Origin: Azospirillum sp. B21
GTDB lineage: Bacteria > Pseudomonadota > Alphaproteobacteria > Azospirillales > Azospirillaceae
DNA: 64,000 nt
Direction of reading: 5' to 3'
Assembly (NCBI RefSeq): GCF_008364825.1
Contig: NZ_VTTO01000004.1
Coordinates: forward strand, 201,202-265,201
The notes under the pieces are model-generated. The model was not told the DNA's origin. It saw only the letters and a program-made list of their open reading frames with translations, and did no database searches. Every line of letters begins with the position of its first letter. Within the stretch, counting starts at the first letter, position 1. This document shows positions 10,260-19,138 of the stretch, piece after piece. The position numbers were made by a program, and so were the translations under genes.

Positions 10260-10850
10260 ATGGGGGAGCCCGGTCAGGTGTCCCCGCCTGACCAGTCGGG
10301 CCACCGTTCCGTTTCCATTGACAGAACCCGCGCCACGTCTCACCTTCGCCAGACTATGGTGACGATTCACGGCACCTGCGTCTTGCTCTCCGAGATCGGC
10401 GTGCTGCTGCGCGGGGAGTCCGGACGCGGAAAATCGGATTTGGCCTTGCGACTGATCGACGGTGGCGCCCGGCTGGTCTCGGATGACCGGGTGGCGTTGC
10501 GCGCCGCCTCCGGACGGCTGACCGCTTCCGCCCCGCCGGCGCTGGCCGGGCTGCTGGAGGTGCGGGGCGTCGGCATCCTGCCGGTCCCGTCCGTCGCGTC
10601 GGCCGATGTCGGGCTCGTCGTCGATCTGGTGCCGCGCGACGGGGTGGAACGCCTGCCGCAGGCGGAGACCGAGATGCTGATGGGCATCACTCTTCCCCGG
10701 CTGGGCCTGCACGCCTTCGACGCCTCCACCCCCGCCAAGATCCGTCTTGCCGCCGCCTGCCTGCGCGACGGGCGGCTGGAGCGGGTCCCCGCCGGCCTGT
10801 CGGCCCAGCCCGGCCCGAACCAGACCCAGCTCAGCCCGGTCGCGCCATGA
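10260..10850 (+). CDS. hprK: HPr kinase/phosphorylase, short alphaproteobacterial form
   Basis: Phosphorylates (and dephosphorylates) HPr on its regulatory serine. It corresponds to the catalytic C-terminal domain alone, as is usual in alphaproteobacteria. The P-loop GESGRGKS is at residues 52-59, followed by GGARLVSDDRV (about 68-78) and the K-loop-like region near the end. A long start at 10260 is chosen because GGAGG lies 7-8 bases upstream; ATG 10356 (MVTIHGTC) is the alternative and would give a more typical ~164-residue protein. It overlaps rapZ by 4 bases (ATGA), so translation is coupled. Confidence 0.88.
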   Translation: MGEPGQVSPPDQSGHRSVSIDRTRATSHLRQTMVTIHGTCVLLSEIGVLLRGESGRGKSDLALRLIDGGARLVSDDRVALRAASGRLTASAPPALAGLLEVRGVGILPVPSVASADVGLVVDLVPRDGVERLPQAETEMLMGITLPRLGLHAFDASTPAKIRLAAACLRDGRLERVPAGLSAQPGPNQTQLSPVAP

Positions 10851-11812
10851 GCCTGTCCGACGTGCCGTCCGATCCCGCCACCAGCGCGCCGGCCAACCCT
10901 GCGACGGTCCGCGGCCGCGTCGTGCTGGTCACCGGCCTTTCCGGCGCCGGCATGTCGGTGGCGCTGAAGGCGCTGGAGGATCTGGGATACGAGGCGGTCG
11001 ACAATCTGCGCCTGTCGCTGGTCTCCGCCCTGATCCAACAGGCCGACCCGAAGCGCCGGCCGCTGGCGCTGGTGATCGACAGCCGGACCCGCGACTTTTC
11101 CGCGCAGAACTTCCTGGACGAGCTGGCGGAGTTGCGCGGCCGCGACGACCTGGACGTCAGTCTGGTCTTCCTCGATTGCGGCGACGAGGTTCTGCAACGC
11201 CGTTTCACCGAGACGCGCCGCCGCCATCCGCTGGCGGAGGACCGTACGGTCCCCGATGGCATCCAGCGCGAGCGTGCCCTGCTGTTCCCGCTGAAGGAGG
11301 AAGCCGACGTCACGATCGACACGACGCAACTGTCCATTCACGATTTGCGGCGCATTCTGTCGGGGCATTTCCGGCGTGACGCCCAGGCAGCCCTGCAGGT
11401 GTTCGTGACCTCCTTCTCCTTCCGCCAGGGTCTTCCGCGCGAAGCCGATCTGGTCTTCGACGTGCGGTTCCTGACCAACCCGCATTACGACCCGGAGCTT
11501 CGGCCGCTGACCGGCCTGAACCCGGCCGTCGCGGCACGGGTGGAAAGCGACCCCGACTTCCCCGCCTTCTTCCGGAACCTGACGGAGCTGCTGCGACCGC
11601 TGCTGCCCCGCTACAACCAGGAAGGAAAGAGCTATCTGACCATCGCCATCGGCTGCACCGGCGGCAAGCACCGGTCGGTCTTCATCGCCGAACGGCTGGC
11701 CGCCTGGCTGAAGGAGCAGAGGCTGCGGGTCAGCCTGAGCCACCGCGAACTCGACCGGCTGGGGCTTCGCACCGCCGGGCAGACCGGCACCCCGGCCGGC
11801 AACATGGGATGA
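10847..11812 (+). CDS. rapZ: RapZ/YvcJ family nucleotide-binding protein
   Basis: A 321-residue P-loop family protein; in E. coli RapZ is the adaptor that guides RNase E to the GlmZ RNA. The N-terminal half has the usual RapZ layout (VTGLSGAGMS at 28-37, ALEDLGYEAVDNL at about 42-54). The conserved C-terminal domain includes FSFRQGLPREADLVFDVRFL and AIGCTGGKHRSVFIAERLA. The Walker A lysine is replaced by Met36. It lies between hprK and the PTS genes, a conserved arrangement that links it to HPr signalling. Confidence 0.9.
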   Translation: MSLSDVPSDPATSAPANPATVRGRVVLVTGLSGAGMSVALKALEDLGYEAVDNLRLSLVSALIQQADPKRRPLALVIDSRTRDFSAQNFLDELAELRGRDDLDVSLVFLDCGDEVLQRRFTETRRRHPLAEDRTVPDGIQRERALLFPLKEEADVTIDTTQLSIHDLRRILSGHFRRDAQAALQVFVTSFSFRQGLPREADLVFDVRFLTNPHYDPELRPLTGLNPAVAARVESDPDFPAFFRNLTELLRPLLPRYNQEGKSYLTIAIGCTGGKHRSVFIAERLAAWLKEQRLRVSLSHRELDRLGLRTAGQTGTPAGNMG

Positions 11813-11934
11813 TGCAAATTGCGCCTTGACGACCATACGTCCAACCAACGATCCAGATGCGATGCGGGCGGTTGCCGTGCGGCAGCGGTTCTCGCGCAGG
11901 TCTCCGGGGAGGACCCAACCTTGAAGGATGTCCC

Positions 11935-12333
11935 ATGATCGGTATGGTTCTTGTCACCCACGGACGGCTGGCCGAGGAGTTCATCGCCGCGCTGTTCCAC
12001 GTGGTGGGCGAACAGCAGCAGGTGCGCGCCGTGTGCATCGGCCCGGACGACGACATGGAACAGCGCCGCCAGGACATCCTGAACTCGGTGGCGGAGGTCG
12101 ACGACGGGTCGGGTGTCGTGGTGCTGACCGACATGTTCGGCGGCACGCCGTCCAACCTCGCCATCTCCATCATGGACAAGGCGAAGGTGGAGGTGATCGC
12201 CGGCGTCAACCTGCCGATGCTGATCAAGCTCGCCAGCGTGCGGAAGACCGAACCGCTCGACAAGTCGGTGATCGCCGCCCGCGATGCCGGGCAGAAATAC
12301 ATCAACGTCGCCTCCACCCTCCTGTCGGACTGA
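11935..12333 (+). CDS. PTS EIIA component, mannose family
   Basis: A 132-residue EIIA-Man domain that accepts phosphate from HPr. The conserved VLVTHGRLAEEF (His10 is the predicted phosphosite) opens the protein, followed by VVLTDMFGGTPSNLA and AGVNLPMLIKLASVR. Start ATG 11935 lies just before this motif, with GAAGGA upstream. No EIIB or EIIC gene is found nearby, so the protein is probably a regulatory phosphate acceptor and not part of a sugar transporter. It is 11 bases upstream of ptsH. Confidence 0.93.
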   Translation: MIGMVLVTHGRLAEEFIAALFHVVGEQQQVRAVCIGPDDDMEQRRQDILNSVAEVDDGSGVVVLTDMFGGTPSNLAISIMDKAKVEVIAGVNLPMLIKLASVRKTEPLDKSVIAARDAGQKYINVASTLLSD

Positions 12334-12344
12334 AACCGCCCTCG

Positions 12345-12647
12345 ATGAGCCCTCCCGACGAAACGGCGCCCGCCGACGGCGAAATCCGCCGCACCGCCAC
12401 CATCACCAACCAGCGCGGCCTGCATGCCCGCGCCTCGGCCAAGTTCGTGAAGCTGGTCGCCACCTTCGACGCCGAAATCTCGGTGCGCCGCGGCGAGTCC
12501 GTCGTGTCCGGCGAGTCGATCATGGGGCTGATGATGCTGGCTGCCGGCCCCGGAACCACGGTGGAACTGCGCGCGACCGGCACGGACGCAGACGCGGCGA
12601 TGGACGCCCTCCTGGACCTGATCAACCGCAAGTTCGATGAAGAGTGA
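12345..12647 (+). CDS. ptsH: Phosphocarrier protein HPr
   Basis: A 100-residue HPr with the EI-phosphorylated His27 in NQRGLHARASAKF. The HprK target is Ser58 in SGESIMGLMMLA, and both sites are intact. It relays phosphate from EI to EIIA, and its serine form is made by the HprK encoded upstream. The start is ATG 12345, giving a slightly extended polar N-terminus (about 13 residues) before the fold. Its end overlaps ptsI by 11 bases. Confidence 0.95.
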   Translation: MSPPDETAPADGEIRRTATITNQRGLHARASAKFVKLVATFDAEISVRRGESVVSGESIMGLMMLAAGPGTTVELRATGTDADAAMDALLDLINRKFDEE

Positions 12648-14496
12648 TCTGCCCTCCACCGGCGCGGCCAACGGCCCCGTGGCCGGTCCCGATCGCGGCG
12701 GCTCCGGCGGCGGTTTTGGCGGCGTCCCCTCGTCCGAATCTTGGAGCGGCTCGGCGCGCGCCCTGCGCGGCCTGGGCGTGTCCCCCGGCATCGCCATCGG
12801 CCCGGCCCATGTGGTGGAAAGCGGCGCCGTCGCCATCCCCGAATACACCGTCGAACCGCAAGCCGTCGAGGCGGAGGTCGCCCGCTTCAACGAGGCGGCG
12901 GCCAAGGCGCGGCGCCAGATCAAGAAGCTGAAGAGCAAGGCGCTGGTCCTGCCCGATTCGGCGTCGGAAGAGATCGGTTTCCTGCTGGACGCCCACCTGT
13001 CGATGGTCACCAACTCGCGCCTGACCCGCGGGGTGGAGCATCGCATCAAGCAGGACCGCGTCAATGCCGAGGTCGCCATCCAGGCGGAGATCGCCGCCAT
13101 CGCCGCAACCTTCGCCGGCATGGACGACGCCTATCTGGCCGGCCGCATCGACGACATCCGCGAGGTCGGGCGGCGGCTGACCCGCAACCTGATGAAGCAG
13201 GAATACCGGGCCTTCAGCAACCTGCCTCCCGGCAGCATCATCCTGGCGGAGGAACTGACCCCCGCCGACACCGCCCTGCTCGACCCCACCGTCGTCGGCG
13301 GCTTCGCCACCGTGCTGGGCGGGGCGGAAGGGCACACGGCGATCCTCGCCCGTTCGCTCGGCCTGCCGGCGGTGCTGGGCGCGCCCGGCCTGCTGGCGGG
13401 GGTGCGCAACGGCGTGACGGTGATCGTCGACGGCCTGCAGGGCCGCGTGCTGATCGACCCGCCGGCCGATGTGCTGGCGGAGTATGGCGAGCGCCGGGCC
13501 GCGCGCGAACGCGAGCGCCAGGGACTGAAGAGCTTGCGCAAGCTGCCGGCCGTCACCCGCGACGGCACCGCGGTGACGCTGATGGCGAACCTGGAGCTGC
13601 CGCGCGACCTGGATCAGGCGCTGGAGCATGGCGCCCAGGGCATCGGCCTGCTGCGGACCGAGTTCATGTTCATGAACCGCGACCATCTGCCCGACGAGGA
13701 TGAGCAGTACGGCGTGCTGCGCACCATGATCGAGGGGATGGGCGGCCGCACCGTCACCGCCCGCACAATGGATCTGGGCGGCGAGAAGCTGGCCGGCTGG
13801 ATGGCGGGCCGCTATGGCGAGCCGGCCAACCCCGCTCTCGGCCTGCGCGCCATCCGGCTCGGCCTGCGCGAACCGAAGCTGCTGGAAACCCAGCTCGCCG
13901 CCATGTTGCGGGCCGGGGCGCATGGGCCGCTGCGCATCCTGCTGCCGATGATTGCGTCGGTGGCGGAGGTGCAGAAGGTGCGGGAGATGATGGGGCAGGT
14001 CGCCCGCCGCCTGCGGCGCCGCGGCATCGCCATCGCCGACCCGCTGCCGCCGGTGGGGGTGATGGTGGAGGTGCCGGGAGCGGCCCTGTCGGCCGACGCG
14101 CTGGCCTATGCCGCCGATTTCTTCGCCATCGGCACCAACGACCTGACCCAGTACACGCTGGCCATCGACCGTGCCGACGAACAGGTCGCCACGCTGTACG
14201 ACCCGCTGCATCCGGCGGTGCTGCGGCTGATCCAGTTCACCATCGAGGCGGCCTTGCGTGCCCGCATCACGGTGTCGGTCTGCGGCGAGATCGCCGGCGA
14301 CCCGCGCTACACCGCGCTGCTGCTCGGTCTCGGCGTGCGCGAACTGTCGATGGCGCCGCTGGCGGTGCCGGCGGTGAAGAAACGCATCCGCTCGCTCGAC
14401 CTGATGGAGGCGAGCAAACGCGCCCGCGTCATCATGGACCAGAGCGACAGCGGACGGATCGCCACACTGCTCGACGACTTCAACGCGATCCTGTAA
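12637..14496 (+). CDS. ptsI: PTS enzyme I (PEP-protein phosphotransferase)
   Basis: Transfers phosphate from PEP to HPr in the cytoplasm. The 619-residue protein has a disordered Gly-rich N-terminal extension (1-38), then the EI fold. The swivelling-domain His233 lies in GGAEGHTAILARSLGLPAVLG. The PEP-binding TIM barrel has LLRTEFMFMNR (about 338-348), DFFAIGTNDLTQYTLAIDRAD (about 494-513) and Cys549 in VSVCGEIAGDP. There is no N-terminal GAF domain, so it is EI-like and not the nitrogen-PTS EI (PtsP). The HPr-EI overlap indicates coupled translation. Confidence 0.94.
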   Translation: MKSDLPSTGAANGPVAGPDRGGSGGGFGGVPSSESWSGSARALRGLGVSPGIAIGPAHVVESGAVAIPEYTVEPQAVEAEVARFNEAAAKARRQIKKLKSKALVLPDSASEEIGFLLDAHLSMVTNSRLTRGVEHRIKQDRVNAEVAIQAEIAAIAATFAGMDDAYLAGRIDDIREVGRRLTRNLMKQEYRAFSNLPPGSIILAEELTPADTALLDPTVVGGFATVLGGAEGHTAILARSLGLPAVLGAPGLLAGVRNGVTVIVDGLQGRVLIDPPADVLAEYGERRAARERERQGLKSLRKLPAVTRDGTAVTLMANLELPRDLDQALEHGAQGIGLLRTEFMFMNRDHLPDEDEQYGVLRTMIEGMGGRTVTARTMDLGGEKLAGWMAGRYGEPANPALGLRAIRLGLREPKLLETQLAAMLRAGAHGPLRILLPMIASVAEVQKVREMMGQVARRLRRRGIAIADPLPPVGVMVEVPGAALSADALAYAADFFAIGTNDLTQYTLAIDRADEQVATLYDPLHPAVLRLIQFTIEAALRARITVSVCGEIAGDPRYTALLLGLGVRELSMAPLAVPAVKKRIRSLDLMEASKRARVIMDQSDSGRIATLLDDFNAIL

Positions 14497-14502
14497 GCGA
14501 CG

Positions 14503-14531
14503 GAGGGGAGCTGCTCCGCAAGTCTCCCCTC
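14503..14531. terminator. Bidirectional hairpin between ptsI and the nuclease gene
   Basis: GAGGGGAG (14503-14510) pairs with CTCCCCTC (14524-14531) across a 13-base loop, directly between two convergent stop codons. On the plus strand ATTCC follows; no long U-run exists. It probably serves both genes. Confidence 0.5.
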
Positions 14532-15393
14532 ATTCCTCCTCATCCTCCTCCGAATCATCCTCCTCCCCCTCCGGTGTCGGCGATACCGCCGCACTCCGCC
14601 CCACCTCCCGCTCCAGCTTCTCGATCTGCTCGGGGTGGCTGATCTCGATCATCGGGCCGTTGCGCAGGGTGATCCAGCCGCGCACGCGCACGCGCCGCCC
14701 TTCCAAGGACAGCGGGTCGATGCCGGCGCGGGTGACCTCGCGCATCGCGGCACGGCCGATATGGACGGTGACGTCGCTGCGCCAGTCGGTACCGAAATCC
14801 AGCCAGGCCTCGCCGCCGCTCTTGGAGATGGCCAGCACCACCCCTTCCACCAATTGAAAGCCGTCGCGGTCGCGGGCGAGGTCGTCGGGATCGGCGGCGT
14901 CGCGAACCGCATAGACCCGGCTGCGCCAAAGCCCGCGCCCGGCGTTGCGCGCGGCGTCCTCGCCGGCCAGCAGTTCGGCGGCATAGGCGCGGGCGTCGGG
15001 CCGGGTGTGGACGCGGGCCAGCCCACGGACGACCAGGGCCGATTGCAGCCACAAGCCGTCTTCCCGCACCAGATTGGCAAGCAGCCGGCCATGGCGGTCG
15101 ACCGGCGCCGGCCCGTGCAGGGCGACGCGGCGGCCGAGCGCCAGTTCGGACAGCGCCCTGGTCGCCGCCTCCGCCAGCGGCCAGACGCGGCCGTCGGCGG
15201 GACCCGCGCTGCGTGGCGGCTTGGCGGCTTCGATCCCCGCCAGCCGGACGCGGCGGCCGTCCTCCAACTCCAGCGTGTCGCCGTCCAGCACGGCGGTGAC
15301 GCGCAACGGCTCCGCCGACGCGGCACCGGTCAGCAACAGCCAACTCAGCAGCAGAACCGGCAAGCCCACAAGCGGGAGCGGGACAAGTCGCAT
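14530..15393 (-). CDS. Secreted thermonuclease-family (SNase-like) protein
   Basis: A 287-residue protein with a signal peptide (MRLVPLPLVGLPVLLLSWLL, then ASA near residue 26). An SNase domain covers about 30-160: VTAVLDGDTLELEDGRRVRLAGIEAAK, DRHGRLLANLV and GLARV.TRPDARAYAAELLAGEDAAR. A second beta-rich region (about 170-265) resembles an OB/SNase-like extension. The final ~15 residues are almost all Glu/Asp. Relatives are calcium-dependent nucleases, but many envelope members are of unknown activity. The catalytic Arg/Glu pair is only partly evident here. The start at 15393 was chosen for the signal peptide. It diverges from the M48 gene. Confidence 0.78.
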   Translation of the reverse strand: MRLVPLPLVGLPVLLLSWLLLTGAASAEPLRVTAVLDGDTLELEDGRRVRLAGIEAAKPPRSAGPADGRVWPLAEAATRALSELALGRRVALHGPAPVDRHGRLLANLVREDGLWLQSALVVRGLARVHTRPDARAYAAELLAGEDAARNAGRGLWRSRVYAVRDAADPDDLARDRDGFQLVEGVVLAISKSGGEAWLDFGTDWRSDVTVHIGRAAMREVTRAGIDPLSLEGRRVRVRGWITLRNGPMIEISHPEQIEKLEREVGRSAAVSPTPEGEEDDSEEDEEE

Positions 15394-15445
15394 GGAGATC
15401 GCCGTCTTTGCGGAACAACCGCCGCCGGGCGGGGTTTTGACCGGT

Positions 15446-16918
15446 ATGCCGATCCACGCCCCCTTCCGCAAGCCGTTCCGTGCCGCGCTGGCAGCCCTCT
15501 GTCTGGCCGTCACGGCACCCGCCCTGACCGCCCCCGCCCCGGCAACGGCCGGGCTGCTGGACAATGTCCTGTCCGGCGACGAGTCGGCGCTGGGCGCGCA
15601 GGAGCATCCCAAGATTCTGGCCCAGTTCGGCGGGGCGGTGAAGGACGCGCGGCTGCAGGGCTATGTCGAGCAGCTGGGCCGTAAGCTGGCCTCCACCACG
15701 GCGCGGGCGCGCGAGCCCTGGACCTTCACCGTTCTGGACAGCGACGTGGTCAACGCCTTCGCCGTGCCCGGCGGCTATGTCTACGTCACCCGCGGCCTGC
15801 TGGCGCTGGCGAAGGACGAGGCGGAGGTGGCCGGCGTGCTGGCGCACGAGATCGGCCACGTCACCGCCCGCCATTCGGCGCAGCGCCAGACCCGGCAGAC
15901 CATCGCCGGCATCCTCGCCGCCGGGGTCGGGCTGGTGTTCGGCAACGACACGTTGGCGCAGCTGGCCGGGCTGGGCGGCACCGCGGTGGTCGCCAGCTAT
16001 TCGCGCGAACAGGAACTGGAGGCTGACCAGCTCGGCGTCGAGACGCTGCGCCGCGCCGGCTATGATCCCTTCGCCATGGCGACCTTCCTGGAAACCCTGC
16101 GCCGCGACAGCCAGTATGGCGGCTTGCGCGCCGGCAACAAGGGCGAGGGCGGCTTCGACTTCTTCGCCAGCCACCCGGCGACCGAGGAGCGCGTGCGCCG
16201 CGCCGCCGAGCTTGCCCGCGCGATCCCGCAGGGCGGCGCTCGCCCGCGCGATCCTTACCTGGCCGCGGTCGACGGCATGGTCTATGGCGACAGCCCGGAG
16301 AACGGCTATGTGCGCGACCGGACCTTCGCCCACCCGCAGCTGGGCATCGCCTTCACCGTGCCGAAGGGCTATTCGCTGCTGAACGGCGCGGAACAGGTGA
16401 TCGCCAAGGGACAGAACGGCGCCGCCATGGCCTTCGACGGCGGATCGGCGGCCGGCGTCTCCGACCCGGCGTCCTTCCTGACCGGGGTGTGGGGGAAAGG
16501 GGCCAACCTGTCCAACCTCCAGCGCATCACCATCGGCGGCATGCCCGCCGCCACCGCCACCACCCGCGGCGAGGCGGAGGGCGAGAGCGCGGACATCCGG
16601 CTGGTGGCGATCCGCATGCCGGACGGGCGGATGTACCGCTTCACCTTCCTGGCACCCGCGGGAAATCTGGCTCGTTTCGATACCGATTTCCAGGCGACGG
16701 CCAACAGCTTCCATCAGTTGACCGCGCAGGAGGCCGCCCGCTACCGCCCGCGCCGCGTCCAGGTGGCGACGGTGCAGCCCGGCGACAGCGTCGAAGGCTT
16801 CGTCCGCCGCATGCCGCAGGAGCCCTATGCCGAGGAACTGTTCCGGATCATCAACGACCTGCCCCCCGGCACGCCGCTGCAAGCGGGGCAGCGGGTGAAG
16901 GTGATCGTCGGCGAATAG
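15446..16918 (+). CDS. M48 family periplasmic metalloprotease
   Basis: A 490-residue protein related to BepA-type proteases that act on outer-membrane proteins. A signal peptide covers about 1-35 (RAALAALCLAVTAPALT). The zinc site HEIGH is at 134-138, with the third ligand in SREQELEADQLGVE (Glu192). The C-terminal ~80 residues hold a LysM-like segment (VQPGDSVEGFVRRMP...LQAGQRVKVIVGE), so it may bind peptidoglycan. Start ATG 15446 directly precedes the signal peptide; ATG 15392 is a weaker alternative that shares its CATG with the nuclease start codon. Confidence 0.88.
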   Translation: MPIHAPFRKPFRAALAALCLAVTAPALTAPAPATAGLLDNVLSGDESALGAQEHPKILAQFGGAVKDARLQGYVEQLGRKLASTTARAREPWTFTVLDSDVVNAFAVPGGYVYVTRGLLALAKDEAEVAGVLAHEIGHVTARHSAQRQTRQTIAGILAAGVGLVFGNDTLAQLAGLGGTAVVASYSREQELEADQLGVETLRRAGYDPFAMATFLETLRRDSQYGGLRAGNKGEGGFDFFASHPATEERVRRAAELARAIPQGGARPRDPYLAAVDGMVYGDSPENGYVRDRTFAHPQLGIAFTVPKGYSLLNGAEQVIAKGQNGAAMAFDGGSAAGVSDPASFLTGVWGKGANLSNLQRITIGGMPAATATTRGEAEGESADIRLVAIRMPDGRMYRFTFLAPAGNLARFDTDFQATANSFHQLTAQEAARYRPRRVQVATVQPGDSVEGFVRRMPQEPYAEELFRIINDLPPGTPLQAGQRVKVIVGE

Positions 16919-17024
16919 GGGTGGATGGGCGCGCCGGCAAACATCAGCTTGGCCGCATGAAATCCGCGTAAGGATACAGCCCGCCGGGTTGCTCCGGAAC
17001 GTACGTGCGGGTAGGCTGCGGCGC

Positions 17025-19073
17025 ATGCCCGACAGCCCTTCAGCACGCGTACAGTTGCCTCTGCCCGCTCCGGCGCCGGCCGCGAAATCGGCCGGGCAGG
17101 CGGGCACCAGGGCGCGGGCGAAGTTGGCGCCGGAGCCGGCTGGACGGCGACGGCTGCGGCTGCCGATCGCCGCGGTGCTGGTCGCGGGGTTCGGGTCGCT
17201 GATGCTGGCGGCGGTCGCCAGCGTCCTTGTCCTGGGACTGGTCAGCGCCAGCACCAACACCTTCGCCCTGCTGAACGACAAGGCCGATCTGGCACTGGCG
17301 GGGGTGGAGGTGCGGGTGCGCCACCAGCTTGACCCCGCGCGGGAAATGGCGCGCTTCGTCGCCGGACTGGTCGAGCGCGGAGACCTGCAGGCGAATGACG
17401 GCACGGCGATGACCGACACCCTGCGCGGTGCGCTGGCCGGCGCGCCGGACGTGACGGGACTGGCCTTCATCCGCCCGGACCTGACCGGGGTCCGCGTCGG
17501 CCGGCTGAACGGCGGGCTGGTGGCCGAGCCCTTCGACATGCAGGGCGAGAGCGATATCCCGCCGGAGGTGCTGGACGGCCCCAACCGCAGCGCCGCCACC
17601 TGGGCAGATCCACGCTGGTTGAAGGAAGCGCAGAACAGCTTCCTCACCCTGTACCAGCCGGTGCGGCGCGACGGCCGCTATCTGGGACAGGTGGCGGTCG
17701 GCGTGTCGCTGGGCGATCTGTCGCGCTTCCTGTCGGTGCTGTATGTGGAGCAGGGGCTGAACGCCTTCGTGCTGTACGACCACGGCCATGTGCTGGCTCA
17801 CCCGGCGCTGGTCGGCCGCAGCTTCGATTTTTCCGGCAAGCTCGACGGGCCGCCGCTGCCGCGGATCGATCAGGTGGACGACCCGGCGCTGGCGGCGCTG
17901 TGGACCAGCGGGGTCCCGGTCCAGTCGCTGAAGAAGCGGGTGGAGGCGCGCGGTGTGCGCGTGCTGGGCAGCGACTACATGTTCCTGACCCGCAGCATGG
18001 CGGGATACGGCCAGCAGGACTGGATCATCGGCATCGGCTATCGCGACGGCGAGATGGGCGTCGAGATCCGCCGGCTCTACATCACCGGCGCCGTGGGGCT
18101 CGCCATCCTGCTGGTGTCGGTCGGGGTGGCGCTTCTGGTCGGGCGGCGGATCAGCCGGCAGGTGGCCCGGCTGGCCGAGGCCGCCGACCGCGTCCGCGCC
18201 TTCGAATTCCGCGCGATCCCCGATCTGCCGGATTCCCGCCTCCGCGAGATGGCGCGCGCCGCCGCCGCCTTCAACGCCATGATCGCCGGCCTGCGCTGGT
18301 TCGAGACCTATGTGCCGAAGGCGCTGGTCCTGCGCCTGATGCGCCAGCGCGAGACCGAAGGCGGGCTCGATTCCGTGCAGCGCGAGGTGACGGTGATGTT
18401 CACCGATATCCGCGGCTTCTCGCGCATGGCCGAGCATATGGCCGCCGCCGACACCGCCGCCCTGCTGAACGAGCATTTCACCCTGCTCGCCGCCTGCATC
18501 GAGGCGGAAGGCGGCACGGTGGACAAGTTCATCGGCGATTCCCTGATGGCCTTCTGGGGGGCGCCGGAGGCACAGGAGGACCATGCCGTCCGCGCGCTGC
18601 GCGCCGCCCTTGCCATCCATCACGCGATCCGCGCCGACAACCGCCGCCGCGTCGCCGCCGGGCAGGCGCCGATCCATGTCCGCGTCGGCCTGCACAGCGG
18701 CCCGGTGGTGGTGGGCAACATCGGCTCCGACAGCCGGATCAACTACACCATCGTCGGCGACACGGTGAACGTCGCCGCCCGCATCGAGGAGCTGTCGGGC
18801 GGACTCCAGGGCGATGCCGAGGTGATCGTGCTGACCAGCGGCGTCACCGCCGCCAAGGGCAAGGATGCCGTTCCGCTGGTCCGCCAGGGTGGCCGCTCCC
18901 TGCGTGGCCGCACCGGCATGACCGAACTCTGGCGCCTGGTGCCGGAGGAGGAGAAGAAGGACGCGGCGAAGGCGGCGGCGCCGTCCGGAGCCAACGCAAC
19001 GCCAACTCCAGCGCCTTCTCCCGGACCGGCAGAAGGCGTCAAGCCGGAATTCGTAGGTAAGGATACGCCCTGA
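17025..19073 (+). CDS. Membrane-bound class III adenylate/guanylate cyclase with extracytoplasmic sensor
   Basis: Makes cAMP (less likely cGMP) from NTP. The 682-residue protein has TM1 at about 49-75, a periplasmic Cache-like sensor to about 345, TM2 at about 350-370, HAMP, then a cyclase domain at about 440-650. The cyclase domain carries the first metal Asp in VMFTDIRGFS, the second in DKFIGDSLMAFW (with the purine-selecting Lys), and the transition-state region NYTIVGDTVNVAARIEEL. All catalytic positions appear intact. The C-terminus is Pro/Ala-rich. Start ATG 17025 is preferred to an upstream TTG at 16989. Confidence 0.9.
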   Translation: MPDSPSARVQLPLPAPAPAAKSAGQAGTRARAKLAPEPAGRRRLRLPIAAVLVAGFGSLMLAAVASVLVLGLVSASTNTFALLNDKADLALAGVEVRVRHQLDPAREMARFVAGLVERGDLQANDGTAMTDTLRGALAGAPDVTGLAFIRPDLTGVRVGRLNGGLVAEPFDMQGESDIPPEVLDGPNRSAATWADPRWLKEAQNSFLTLYQPVRRDGRYLGQVAVGVSLGDLSRFLSVLYVEQGLNAFVLYDHGHVLAHPALVGRSFDFSGKLDGPPLPRIDQVDDPALAALWTSGVPVQSLKKRVEARGVRVLGSDYMFLTRSMAGYGQQDWIIGIGYRDGEMGVEIRRLYITGAVGLAILLVSVGVALLVGRRISRQVARLAEAADRVRAFEFRAIPDLPDSRLREMARAAAAFNAMIAGLRWFETYVPKALVLRLMRQRETEGGLDSVQREVTVMFTDIRGFSRMAEHMAAADTAALLNEHFTLLAACIEAEGGTVDKFIGDSLMAFWGAPEAQEDHAVRALRAALAIHHAIRADNRRRVAAGQAPIHVRVGLHSGPVVVGNIGSDSRINYTIVGDTVNVAARIEELSGGLQGDAEVIVLTSGVTAAKGKDAVPLVRQGGRSLRGRTGMTELWRLVPEEEKKDAAKAAAPSGANATPTPAPSPGPAEGVKPEFVGKDTP

Positions 19074-19138
19074 ACCGGGGCGGTGTATTCAGCTAAGTCA
19101 CTGACAAAGCTGGAAACACCCTCCCCTCCATCCTTACG

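Noticed and set aside
14555..17647. Minus-strand open frame of about 1000 codons
   Set aside because: It runs antisense to the M48 protease and cyclase genes, and partly in another frame of the nuclease. No recognisable domain.
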